Origin: Prevotella sp. UBA7764
GTDB taxonomy: Bacteria > Bacteroidota > Bacteroidia > Bacteroidales > Bacteroidaceae
Reading direction: 5' to 3'
DNA length: 18,991 bases
NCBI GenBank assembly: GCA_002481295.1
Contig: DLDU01000009.1
Span: forward strand, 7,548-26,538
Part shown: positions 9,583 to 17,765 of the stretch, piece after piece
How positions within the stretch are numbered: the stretch's first letter is position 1
Layout of the letters: every line of letters begins with the position of its first letter
Translations under genes and position numbers: made by a program
Notes under the pieces: model-generated
Seen by the model: the letters and a program-made list of their open reading frames with translations, nothing else
Told to the model about the DNA's origin: nothing
Database searches by the model: none

Positions 9583-12042
9583 ATGAATAAGAAGATCTTT
9601 TATCTATTCTCTGCCGCACTCCTCATAGGAGGGTTGACAGGGTGCTCGTCAAGCGACGACGTTGGCAGTGAGGCTAATCAGGTCAACCCCACTCGCATCG
9701 GCGAGGCGCTCGACGATATTACCAGTCAGATGCAGTCGTCTATCTTTAACTGCAACCAGGCTAAATCAAGGACACGCGCCGCAAGCGATATCGAAGCACA
9801 GATTCCCAAAGGGAATGAAGTAAGCTTCAACAATGCAGTGCCAAGCAATGCCGTGGATATCACAGAGGGTAATCCTGCTACCTGGAATGCTGGCGGCACA
9901 TGGCGGGTGCCTAAAGGAAAGAATAAAAGCGACCTTCAATTAAACATGCAGGACGCGACACTCTATGTAGAAGGCACTGCTACTTTGACCAAAGCTTGGG
10001 GCAGCAATGGCAAGATCATCGTCAAGAACGGAGGACATCTTATCATCAAGACGAGCGACAATCGCTTCAATGGTAATGGTGGAACGGCCATTATCGAGAA
10101 GGGTGGTAAGGTGACTTCTGCATCCGGAACTCTTCATATCAATGCTGATGATAAGGTGTATGTCGAGGGTGACCTGACGACCATCGATAACATTGCCATT
10201 CAGGGTAGGCTCTATGTTGGTGGTGACCTCTCGGCAAAGCAGTTCCTCAACCCCACCAATAATGCGATCATGAACAGCACCACCCACCTCTATGTCGCAG
10301 GCAAGCTGACCTCCACGGATGCTGATTTATGGACTGACGGCTACATCCGCGTGGGCGGGGACATTGACGCCGGAAACCATGCCATCTACTTCCAAAACAC
10401 TACTCATCTGATTGCAGACTGTGGTATTAAGGCAAATTTGGTGGAGGTGAACTCCAACAAGGCTGAGATCCACGTCAACTATATCAAGTGCGCCAACTTC
10501 AACCAGTGGGCCACTTCAAAAGTATATCTGAACGACAAAGGCCTCATTGACATTGACAACACCTATACCAACAAGAACAATGGCAACGATGCCGCCATCA
10601 TCATGGAAGGCGACGGGGCCATGGGCGTGGTAAAGGCCGCTAAGATTTGTTTCAACGGCAGTGGCTCACCCGAGACACTCAATGACTGTTACTTCATTCA
10701 GACTTCCGGCTCACAGAAGGCAGGCGTGGACTGCAACACCTTTAACTTCGCTACCGGGGGGGACGTAGACTTCACGAAGGTCAACTTCGTCAAAGGTACA
10801 GTGGAGCACATCTCCAAAGGTAAGGTCTTAGATGCCAGTGGTAATAAAGTAAGTGATGAAGTAAAATACTCCATCCCCGCCGACGGTTGTCACGGCAACG
10901 GATACGTCCCCAGCAAGCCCGACACACCGGACACACCGGATACACCAGATACTCCGGAGAACCCGCAGCCGGTGGTCGTCTCCGAGAGCCACACCCACGA
11001 CATCTCTGCTACCTGTGTGCAGACCGACGGCACCAACGTCTATGTGTCTTACCACAAGAGAGGCAATGAACAGAGTGGATGCCTGGAGATGCTCAGCACC
11101 ACAGGCGATGTGACAACGCTCAAGCAGTTCGTACGCGATCATGACAATGCCATCGACTTCAACCACATCACCCTCGATAAGTCCGACAAACGGCTCTATG
11201 CGGTCGGCAACAACAAGAATGGAGGCTTCCTGGGCTATGTGCGCCTTACTGACGATGGCAAGATCGACTGCACATCGCAGGATATGAAAGGCCTCGATAG
11301 CACCGAGATCGCCCGCAAGACCTACGAGCCGCTGCAGCTCGTCAAGCTCTATCAGGCTCAAAGAAGCGCTAACACCACGCATTCCAAGGACGGTGGCGAC
11401 GGCAACTGCGTGATCGTCAACGGCGACAACCTGCAAGTGGCTTCCACCTACGGCTATGAAATCTTTGACAAAGACCTCAACCCTGTGGGCTACAAGCAGA
11501 CTGCAGGACGCGCTAAGCACCTCTGCTTCTCGCCTGACGGCAACAACGTCTTTGCTATCCACTACGACGGTACCCAGATCGAGAATGAAAACACTGAGGT
11601 AGGCTTGGTGCTGGAGAAGTTCAACAAGAGCGATGCCACGATGCAGTCACCCGTCTTCAGTAAAGATGCCAACAAGGTGAAGCCCAACAACGGCAAGAAC
11701 GCCATGTGTGTCTACGACGGCAAGGTCTATGTCTGCCAGAGCATGAACGGACTCTACGTCTATGATGCCAACACCGGTACACAGGTCGGCCATTACAAGG
11801 AGGATATCTGGTCCGACGACCTCCAGAAGGATCTTGCCATCTGCGCCAATGGCGTGGCAGTCGATGCCAAATACGTATATATCGCTTATGGCAGCCGCGG
11901 ACTCGTCGTCTTGGACCGCAACACGTTGAAGAAGGTTTCAAGCTTTGTCAGCATGCGATCCGCCAACTACGTGACGCTCGCCAACGGCTATATCTATGTG
12001 GCATACGGACGCAACTGCCTCAAAGTGTTCAAGCTCATGTAA
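9583..12042 (+). CDS. Surface lipoprotein, solenoid-like N-terminus and propeller-like C-terminus (paralogue 2)
   Basis: This 819-residue protein is a paralogue of the preceding gene product. The signal peptide (M-N-K-K start) ends in G-L-T-G-Cys21, followed by S-S-S-D-D, consistent with export to the cell surface. Both proteins then have a short polar stretch ending in T-R-A. Residues of about 90-440 contain repeated beta-strand units with Gly/Asn turns ('GKIIVKNGGHLIIKT', 'VYVEGDLTTIDNIAIQGR'), like a right-handed solenoid. A Pro-Asp-Thr linker (446-457) separates this from a C-terminal half with propeller-like repeats ('TNVYVSYHKRGNEQSG', 'VYIAYGSRGLVVLDRN'), ending in 'IYVAYGRNCLKVFKLM'. 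That ending is nearly the same as in paralogue 1. The linker is missing from paralogue 1. Function is unknown; a surface role linked to the exported polymer is inferred from the operon. Confidence 0.87.
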   Translation: MNKKIFYLFSAALLIGGLTGCSSSDDVGSEANQVNPTRIGEALDDITSQMQSSIFNCNQAKSRTRAASDIEAQIPKGNEVSFNNAVPSNAVDITEGNPATWNAGGTWRVPKGKNKSDLQLNMQDATLYVEGTATLTKAWGSNGKIIVKNGGHLIIKTSDNRFNGNGGTAIIEKGGKVTSASGTLHINADDKVYVEGDLTTIDNIAIQGRLYVGGDLSAKQFLNPTNNAIMNSTTHLYVAGKLTSTDADLWTDGYIRVGGDIDAGNHAIYFQNTTHLIADCGIKANLVEVNSNKAEIHVNYIKCANFNQWATSKVYLNDKGLIDIDNTYTNKNNGNDAAIIMEGDGAMGVVKAAKICFNGSGSPETLNDCYFIQTSGSQKAGVDCNTFNFATGGDVDFTKVNFVKGTVEHISKGKVLDASGNKVSDEVKYSIPADGCHGNGYVPSKPDTPDTPDTPDTPENPQPVVVSESHTHDISATCVQTDGTNVYVSYHKRGNEQSGCLEMLSTTGDVTTLKQFVRDHDNAIDFNHITLDKSDKRLYAVGNNKNGGFLGYVRLTDDGKIDCTSQDMKGLDSTEIARKTYEPLQLVKLYQAQRSANTTHSKDGGDGNCVIVNGDNLQVASTYGYEIFDKDLNPVGYKQTAGRAKHLCFSPDGNNVFAIHYDGTQIENENTEVGLVLEKFNKSDATMQSPVFSKDANKVKPNNGKNAMCVYDGKVYVCQSMNGLYVYDANTGTQVGHYKEDIWSDDLQKDLAICANGVAVDAKYVYIAYGSRGLVVLDRNTLKKVSSFVSMRSANYVTLANGYIYVAYGRNCLKVFKLM
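10918..10953 (+). repeat. Four tandem 9-bp units encoding a Pro-Asp-Thr linker
   Basis: Four in-frame 9-nt units (CCN GAY ACN) encode P-D-T four times between the solenoid-like and propeller-like halves of the second lipoprotein. Units differ only at wobble bases, which suggests slippage followed by drift. The unit number may vary between strains. Confidence 0.8.
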
Positions 12043-12058
12043 ATACATCTCTTTTCCT

Positions 12059-12106
12059 TCCTCACCCTCCGCCGTCTGTCCGTCGGGACGCGGCGAAGGG
12101 AGAGGA
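12059..12106 (+). other. Long imperfect hairpin between the second lipoprotein gene and the TolC-like gene
   Basis: The left arm (about 12059-12076) pairs with the right arm (12087-12106): TC-CTC/GAG-GA, CCC/GGG, CGCC/GGCG and GTC/GAC, with two single mismatches and a two-base bulge. An alternative tip forms GTCC/GGAC with a GTCG loop (12078-12089). No T-run follows, so full termination is doubtful. It may set relative expression of the lipoproteins and the export genes. Confidence 0.5.
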
Positions 12107-12121
12107 TAACTAACTGAAACT

Positions 12122-13519
12122 ATGCACCACTTTTCTCATCGATTGTCCCTGGTGATAATCCTGGCTTTACTGACGGCTTTGGCCCATGCACAAAACGACA
12201 TGGAATATGGCTACCGCCCGAAGATGCTGGTTTATGAGAATCTCAAGAACGACAGCGTACTGCGCGACTTCCATCGTCGTTTTCGCGTCATGGAGCGTGT
12301 CGTCTTCTTTCCCGTTGACTATGTCATGCCCCAGGCTCCTGTCTTCGGCTTTCCTGCTGGCGATGCCGTCAGCGACAGCCTTTACCAGCTCAAGGCCGGG
12401 TTGGACATGCTGGCTCTGGACCGCAACACAGGATTGGAAGTCACCGGACAGGTCTACGGCCGCCTCAGCAAGAAGCTGACAAGCTTCCTCTCCACCGACG
12501 ACGACGACCCCGTCTCTGTCTACAAGGCCAAGGTGCAGGCCGAAGTAGGATGGAACTGGATCAACAGCAAATTCTATCACGGATACTACAAGGAGCGTGA
12601 CATCAAGCTCAGTACCGACATTGCCAAAGCACGCCAGCGCCTGGATGACGGCCGTGCCGACATGGACGCTTGGGCCGACAGCCTGGAACAGCACTGGAAT
12701 CACGTCATCGCCGGTGTCATGCTCTGCCACGTTCGCAACCTCGACGTACTCAACGAGGCCTACCAGATGATGCTCGAGCAGGACCGCATCACCAGCGGAC
12801 AGCTCCTCGACGTGATGAACGAAAAGATGCAACTCGAGTTTCAGCTTGCCCAGTTCTATGCCAAGGACTCCATCGCCCCGCGTGAGGAGCTGGTATGGCT
12901 CAAGCCGGAAGCCATTGCCATCGACACGGTGAGCCTGCGCCAGCAGGTGTCCGCCAACAACCCACAAAACCTGCTCAACAAGCTGAAGATAGCGCAACTC
13001 GACAACAGCGCCAAGTTGCTATCCTATATCGCTACAATGCGACTGACCCCCTTCGCCCGCTGGTCGACCTATCTCACCAGTCAGGACAAGATCTCAAACA
13101 ATGTCGACTTCGGTGTGCGCTTCACCTTTCCGCTGTGGAACGCCACCAAACATCAGAAAGCTTCCATCGAGGTGCAGAAGGAAATCCTCCGCGACGAAAA
13201 CACCACATACACTGACAACGTCATGACCCACTGCCGGATGAACATCGACGCCGTCCGCCGCCTCAACCAGGCCATCGCCGTGGAGTACCGCCACCTTACC
13301 CAATTGAAGAAATATCTCGCCATGCGACAGAATACCTACGCCAAGAACCAAGGCCGATACAGCTATATCGACCGACTCTTAGAGTACAACCAATACCTCA
13401 AAAGCATGGAACGCCTCTATACGCAGATGAAAGAGCGATCGCTGAGCCTCATACAGATCCAGCGACTGGCCAACGTGCCCAATGTCCACAGTTTCGTAAC
13501 GACGACACCCATACTATGA
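12122..13519 (+). CDS. TolC-like outer-membrane efflux protein
   Basis: This 465-residue protein starts with a signal peptide ending A-H-A before Gln-Asn. It is otherwise rich in long amphipathic helices with periodic Gln, Leu and Arg (about 160-260 and 345-455). Two helical regions separated by strand-rich stretches, such as 'NNVDFGVRFTFPLWN' (about 325-340), match the duplicated layout of outer-membrane factors of the TolC family. The 'F-x-F-P-L-W-N' segment is typical of the second beta-hairpin in these proteins. TolC trimers form an outer-membrane barrel with a periplasmic tunnel that docks to a membrane-fusion protein. The next gene, overlapping by 4 nt, encodes just such a partner. The sequence is diverged from drug-efflux members, and its cargo here is probably a polysaccharide. 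Confidence 0.8.
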   Translation: MHHFSHRLSLVIILALLTALAHAQNDMEYGYRPKMLVYENLKNDSVLRDFHRRFRVMERVVFFPVDYVMPQAPVFGFPAGDAVSDSLYQLKAGLDMLALDRNTGLEVTGQVYGRLSKKLTSFLSTDDDDPVSVYKAKVQAEVGWNWINSKFYHGYYKERDIKLSTDIAKARQRLDDGRADMDAWADSLEQHWNHVIAGVMLCHVRNLDVLNEAYQMMLEQDRITSGQLLDVMNEKMQLEFQLAQFYAKDSIAPREELVWLKPEAIAIDTVSLRQQVSANNPQNLLNKLKIAQLDNSAKLLSYIATMRLTPFARWSTYLTSQDKISNNVDFGVRFTFPLWNATKHQKASIEVQKEILRDENTTYTDNVMTHCRMNIDAVRRLNQAIAVEYRHLTQLKKYLAMRQNTYAKNQGRYSYIDRLLEYNQYLKSMERLYTQMKERSLSLIQIQRLANVPNVHSFVTTTPIL

Positions 13520-14661
13520 AAGAATTTAAGTTTGAACAGCACACCGAGGAGCAAGACGCCCTCTTCCTGCTGAAACAGCAGAAGAAGAAACTCGCCAAGC
13601 AGCAAGTCATCTTTGCCGCTGCCTTCATCGTGGCGCTCATCTTTCTCATCTTCTATGCCGTCAGCCGCTCGGTCTACACCTACTACGATGGATATATCAG
13701 TCTCGACAAAAACACCATACGCGCAGCGCAAGACATCTACATTCTGAAAATGAAGGCCAACGTCGGCGACTCCGTGCAAAAAGGCGACACTCTCTTCTCC
13801 TATGTCATCATCAACCACATCGGAGAACTCAACAACATCGGCAACGAACCGGTCTATGTGCAACGCGCCAACGACATGAAGACGCAGGCCATGCTCGCCC
13901 GCCAGGAGATCCCCGTGCTCCGTGAGCAGCTCCGCCAGCTGCAGCTGCAACTGCACTCCGAGCGCAACGACATCTTCTACGGTCTGACCAACAACACCAA
14001 GCAAAACGACCTCAAGGCACAAATCGCCGAGACACAGGCAAAAATCCGCGAGGCTGAGAACAAAGTGCGCATCTATCTCATGAACGAGGGGCAGGGACGC
14101 CTCAAACTCATCCGCGCCGGCCTTTACAGCCGCTCTGTCAACGCCATGCCCTACTCGCCCTATGGCAACGAATACACCGAGGGGGTCCTCAACTACGCCT
14201 GCGCACCCGAAGACGGCTTCATCACGGACATCCACTTCACCAACTATTCCATCGCCATCAAAGGCGACGAGGTGCTGAATCTGAAATTTCGCGATATCGA
14301 CAAGTCCCACCTACACGTGATGACCTACGTGCCTGTTGACAAGGCACGCTCACTGTTGCGCGCCGACTCCATCGAGGTCATCGTCGACGACCGCACCCGT
14401 TTCAATGCCCACCTCGTGCGTCTGGGACTGGGCGTGCAGCAACTTCCGGATTATCTGATGAACAACTTCTCACGCGACGCCATGGTCATCATGGCCACCC
14501 TCAACATCAACAAAGGGCAGGAGATACCCTTCTGGGTCCTCAACAACGACTTGCCCGTGAAGATCCGTGTCGGTAAATTCTTCCTGCACAAAAAACTTAA
14601 AGACGCCGAGCAACGTTACCTGATCAAGCCTACCCCTCCCACGGTAAAAGGCGGGCAATAG
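13516..14661 (+). CDS. HlyD-like membrane-fusion (periplasmic adaptor) protein
   Basis: The 381-residue product has a charged N-terminal tail, one membrane segment (about 30-50), then a first lipoyl-like half (58-97, with 'ANVGDSVQKGDTLFSY'). A coiled-coil hairpin follows (about 115-195, with 'LREQLRQLQLQL' and 'AQIAETQAKIREAENK'), then a second lipoyl half (about 227-256, 'APEDGFITDIHF ... KGDEVLNL') and a beta-rich C-terminal domain. This is the domain order of HlyD/EmrA-type adaptors, which link an inner-membrane machine to a TolC-type channel. Its ATG lies inside the stop of the TolC-like gene (ATGA), pointing to translational coupling and fixed stoichiometry. No transporter ATPase is encoded nearby, and the inner-membrane partner is likely the GT2 enzyme. 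That would make it comparable to the adaptor part of Alg44, but without PilZ. Confidence 0.85.
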   Translation: MKEFKFEQHTEEQDALFLLKQQKKKLAKQQVIFAAAFIVALIFLIFYAVSRSVYTYYDGYISLDKNTIRAAQDIYILKMKANVGDSVQKGDTLFSYVIINHIGELNNIGNEPVYVQRANDMKTQAMLARQEIPVLREQLRQLQLQLHSERNDIFYGLTNNTKQNDLKAQIAETQAKIREAENKVRIYLMNEGQGRLKLIRAGLYSRSVNAMPYSPYGNEYTEGVLNYACAPEDGFITDIHFTNYSIAIKGDEVLNLKFRDIDKSHLHVMTYVPVDKARSLLRADSIEVIVDDRTRFNAHLVRLGLGVQQLPDYLMNNFSRDAMVIMATLNINKGQEIPFWVLNNDLPVKIRVGKFFLHKKLKDAEQRYLIKPTPPTVKGGQ

Positions 14662-14752
14662 AAACTAATGAGTAGCGCCGGCAGCGCGAGCCGCAGCCTC
14701 AACCCATCTTAGCCGCGCAGACTAATAAACAGACACATTACAAGAAGGTCAA

Positions 14753-16426
14753 ATGATAAATATCGTAACTAACAAACACGGCTACCGCATCCTGGTATGT
14801 GACGAGCCTGTATGGGTGGAGTTCCACACCCAATACAAGGCCGACGACTTCGATGGCGTGTTTATCAACATTCCATTTGCCAATGATGTGGAGCTCATCC
14901 TCAAGGGCCTCAACCCGATCACCTGCAACAAAGCAGCCTACAAGCCGTTCTTTGCTGCCAGGACACTGAAAGACAAGATCGGCATCTACGACGAGATGTT
15001 CGATGCCTATATCGACAGTGTCGACGAGGAACTCGTGCTCAAAACCTTCAAAGAGTTGGAAAACTACCGCAAAGAATATGACGTGCCCCAAGAGACCGGT
15101 GCCATCACCAACCATGGTCTGCTGATCCTGCGCATCTTCCGCTATTACATTTCCCGCAATAAACTGATCCTGGAGCCCAAGGTCATGGAAAAAAGCGCCA
15201 TGGGCTGCGCCCTCCCGCTGGCAGAATGCCTACACAGCTGGAGCCTCTTCCATATCAATGAGTATTTCTCCTGGATCGACATGGGCTTAGCACACGGCAC
15301 GCTGGCTTACCGCAAGACCGTCTACCGCATGCATGTCTGCCCAAAGTGCCAGCACTCCCACCTGATCTATCAGGAGCAGTGCCCCAACTGTGGCAGCAAC
15401 GAACTTGACTACGAGCCGGTGATCCACCACTTCCCCTGTGCCAACATTTCTCCGGAGCATACCTACATCGTCGGCGGACAGCTCATCTGCCCCAAGTGCC
15501 ACAAGCCTCTGCGACATATCGGCATCGACTACGACCGCCCCACCTCGCTCTATCTCTGCCACAACTGCCATCAAAGCTTCCTCACGCCCGACACCACCGC
15601 CCGCTGCACCTACTGCGGCACTGTGTCGAACGTCAACGACCTCTTCCCCCGCAGCATCCATGTCGTGGAGATCACACCGAGAGGCATCAACGATATCTGC
15701 CATAGTGTCCACTCGTTCTCACCCTACAACGACTATTTCAACAACTACATGCCCATGGAGGCATTTGAGAACCGACTCCAGTTGATCGCCACCCGTTCCC
15801 TTGCCCACGACGGCGTGATCCGCGGACTGATGATCGCGCTCCTTTGGGCCACAGACGAAAACGGCGGCGTGATGACCCGTACGGAGAAGGTAGTGGAGGC
15901 CGTCTCACGACTCTTTGTCAACAACAAGGTGACGGCAACCAATTTCTGCATATACGTCCAAAGCACCATCCTCGAAGACGAGGGCGAGCATGCCAAGGAG
16001 CAGTTCCGGAAAAAAGTCAGCGACAACGCTGCCTACATAGCCATGTTTCTCCAACCCTACTCCCAGCTGCACATCGCCTTCAAGACCATCGGCAACAACG
16101 TAGAGGAAGACCGCCTCTTCGCCAAGGAATGGTCGCTCATACCCAGCACCAGCGACATCACCATCCGCTATGAAGAAGTGACGCACCCCAAGGACATGAG
16201 CACGATGATGTTTATCAGCCACAAGCTCAATGCCGCCTTTGAAGACGGACAGACCGAGGAAGCACGCCGCCTCGCCGACCAAGAGCGTATGCGCCAGGAA
16301 ATCGACGAGCTCCAGGACCGACCGCCTATTTCCGAGCTCCTCTCATACCTGAAGTGGGGATATATCGTTTTGGCCATTGTGGCCATCATCGCCATTATCG
16401 CCGGATACTGGTTCTGGCTGAGATAA
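14753..16426 (+). CDS. TackOD1-like zinc-binding protein with C-terminal membrane anchor
   Basis: This 557-residue protein has four visible parts. Residues 1-190 show no family that I recognise. Residues 196-289 hold five CxxC pairs (196/199, 210/213, 246/249, 269/272, 285/288) plus Cys229, enough for two or more zinc ribbons. The segments 'IHHFPCANISPEH' and 'CPKCHKPLRHIGIDYDRP' match what I recall of the TackOD1 domain (thaumarchaeal output domain 1), proposed as a signalling output module. Residues of about 335-470 form an alpha/beta region that could be a degenerate nucleotide-cyclase-like fold; this is tentative. Residues 535-555 form one membrane helix at the extreme C-terminus, so the bulk would be cytoplasmic if tail-anchored. 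A possible weak Shine-Dalgarno AAGAAGG lies before ATG 14753. Its place between the adaptor and synthase genes suggests control of polymer synthesis, possibly replacing PilZ. Confidence 0.75.
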   Translation: MINIVTNKHGYRILVCDEPVWVEFHTQYKADDFDGVFINIPFANDVELILKGLNPITCNKAAYKPFFAARTLKDKIGIYDEMFDAYIDSVDEELVLKTFKELENYRKEYDVPQETGAITNHGLLILRIFRYYISRNKLILEPKVMEKSAMGCALPLAECLHSWSLFHINEYFSWIDMGLAHGTLAYRKTVYRMHVCPKCQHSHLIYQEQCPNCGSNELDYEPVIHHFPCANISPEHTYIVGGQLICPKCHKPLRHIGIDYDRPTSLYLCHNCHQSFLTPDTTARCTYCGTVSNVNDLFPRSIHVVEITPRGINDICHSVHSFSPYNDYFNNYMPMEAFENRLQLIATRSLAHDGVIRGLMIALLWATDENGGVMTRTEKVVEAVSRLFVNNKVTATNFCIYVQSTILEDEGEHAKEQFRKKVSDNAAYIAMFLQPYSQLHIAFKTIGNNVEEDRLFAKEWSLIPSTSDITIRYEEVTHPKDMSTMMFISHKLNAAFEDGQTEEARRLADQERMRQEIDELQDRPPISELLSYLKWGYIVLAIVAIIAIIAGYWFWLR

Positions 16427-16436
16427 AAACAATGCT

Positions 16437-17756
16437 ATGCTTGACACGATACTATACTACATCAGCAGCTTCATCGACTTCCTGCGTGGACTCAATGTGA
16501 GCAATGTGGTGAGAACCTACTGGTTTCTCTTCTTCGTGGAGTTTCCGCGATACTACATCCTGGAGTACGGTGTACTCTTTTACCGCTTTCTCACACGTAA
16601 TCGCCGCCATCGTCGACGTGCGCTGGCGCGGTGGCTTCTCCACCACGACCGCCCGCTGGTGACGATACTCGTGCCAGGCAAGAACGAGGGAAAAAATATC
16701 TATAAGCTGGTCACCACACTGCGTGAGCAAACCTATCAAAACTTCGAGATCATCATCGTCGACGACGGCTCCGACGACGACACGCCACTCATCTGCCACG
16801 ATCTGGAGCGCGCGAAATACATCACCAAATACCTGCGTTGCAACGTGCGCGGCGGTAAAGCCTCTGCCGCCAACTTCGGCGCACGCATCGCCACAGGAAA
16901 ATATATCGTTCACCTCGACGCCGACTCCTCGCTGGACCGCAATGCCATAGAGAACGTGCTCATCCCCTTCTACATGGACAAACGTGTGAAAGCCGTCGGC
17001 GGATGCGTACTCGTGCGCAACTACAAGGAAAACATCTGCACCTCGCTGCAAGGCTATGAGTATCTCAAACGCATACAGGTGGGCCGACTGGTGACGAGTC
17101 AGCTCGGCATCTACCATATCATCTCCGGTGCCTTCGGCGCTTTCGACGCTGAAACACTCAAGGAAATCGGTTACTGGGACATTGGACCGGGCCTCGACGG
17201 CGACATCACGCAAAAGGTGCGCAAGGCCGGACTCCGCGTGGCCTTCGCGCACAATGCCGTCTGCCTGACCAACGTGCCTACACAATGGTACAAGCTCTAT
17301 CATCAGCGCATACGCTGGAGCCGCTCGCTGGTAAGGTTCCGACTCAAGAAGCACCTCGACATTCTGCTGCCCAACCGCAACTGGAACTTCCTGAACTTCC
17401 TGAGCAACATGGAGAGCATCTTCTACGATTGCATCCTGAACTTCATCTGGTGGTTCTATATCATCAACCTGATCTTCACCTTCCACGCCTCGTTTCTGCA
17501 AATCTTCGCCATGGGATATATCCTGCGCATCGCGCTGAACTATATCGGCTGGGGATTGGTGAGAATCATCAGCGAGCGGCCGGGCGCCACCTACTGGTAT
17601 CTGCGCTACTTACCCCTCATGCCCGCCTACTCGGGATGGTTCATGCGATTTGCCCGCACCACGGCGCAGCTGAGCGAGCTCTTCTTCTTCCAGTCCTATA
17701 AAGACAACTGGAATCCCTATAAGACCTCACGGTCTGCACAATTGGAAAAAATCTAA
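16437..17756 (+). CDS. Processive family 2 glycosyltransferase (polysaccharide synthase)
   Basis: The 439-residue membrane enzyme carries the GT2 processive-synthase motifs: 'VDDGSDDD' (Asp109, Asp110), the metal-binding 'DADS' (Asp161, Asp163), an acidic 'LDGD' with Asp256 at the place of the catalytic base of TED, and 'QRIRW' (290-294), the QxxRW acceptor-channel motif. A membrane segment lies near 25-48 and about three more follow the catalytic domain (330-415). This layout resembles NodC, HasA, PgaC and Alg8, which polymerise a UDP- or GDP-sugar and pass the chain through the inner membrane. The ATG is 10 nt after the TackOD1-like gene. The downstream dehydrogenase suggests that the substrate is a UDP-amino-uronic acid or that such a sugar is one of two alternating units. 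The Glu-to-Gly change in the TED motif is unusual. The polymer is not known. Confidence 0.9.
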   Translation: MLDTILYYISSFIDFLRGLNVSNVVRTYWFLFFVEFPRYYILEYGVLFYRFLTRNRRHRRRALARWLLHHDRPLVTILVPGKNEGKNIYKLVTTLREQTYQNFEIIIVDDGSDDDTPLICHDLERAKYITKYLRCNVRGGKASAANFGARIATGKYIVHLDADSSLDRNAIENVLIPFYMDKRVKAVGGCVLVRNYKENICTSLQGYEYLKRIQVGRLVTSQLGIYHIISGAFGAFDAETLKEIGYWDIGPGLDGDITQKVRKAGLRVAFAHNAVCLTNVPTQWYKLYHQRIRWSRSLVRFRLKKHLDILLPNRNWNFLNFLSNMESIFYDCILNFIWWFYIINLIFTFHASFLQIFAMGYILRIALNYIGWGLVRIISERPGATYWYLRYLPLMPAYSGWFMRFARTTAQLSELFFFQSYKDNWNPYKTSRSAQLEKI

Positions 17757-17765
17757 CTCATAAAT

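Noticed and set aside
10918..10953. Short tandem repeat as a CRISPR-like or regulatory array
   Set aside because: The 9-nt units are in frame, have no spacers and encode a Pro-Asp-Thr linker between two domains.
12122..14661. TolC and HlyD genes as a drug-efflux or type I protein secretion system
   Set aside because: No ABC, RND or MFS inner-membrane transporter is encoded alongside. The next genes are a regulator-like protein, a polysaccharide synthase and a sugar-nucleotide dehydrogenase, so polymer export is the better reading.
14662..14752. Possible promoter or terminator in the 91-nt gap before the TackOD1-like gene
   Set aside because: A weak CGGC/GCCG pairing is present, but there is no T-run and no TAnnTTTG box, so read-through from the HlyD-like gene is more likely.
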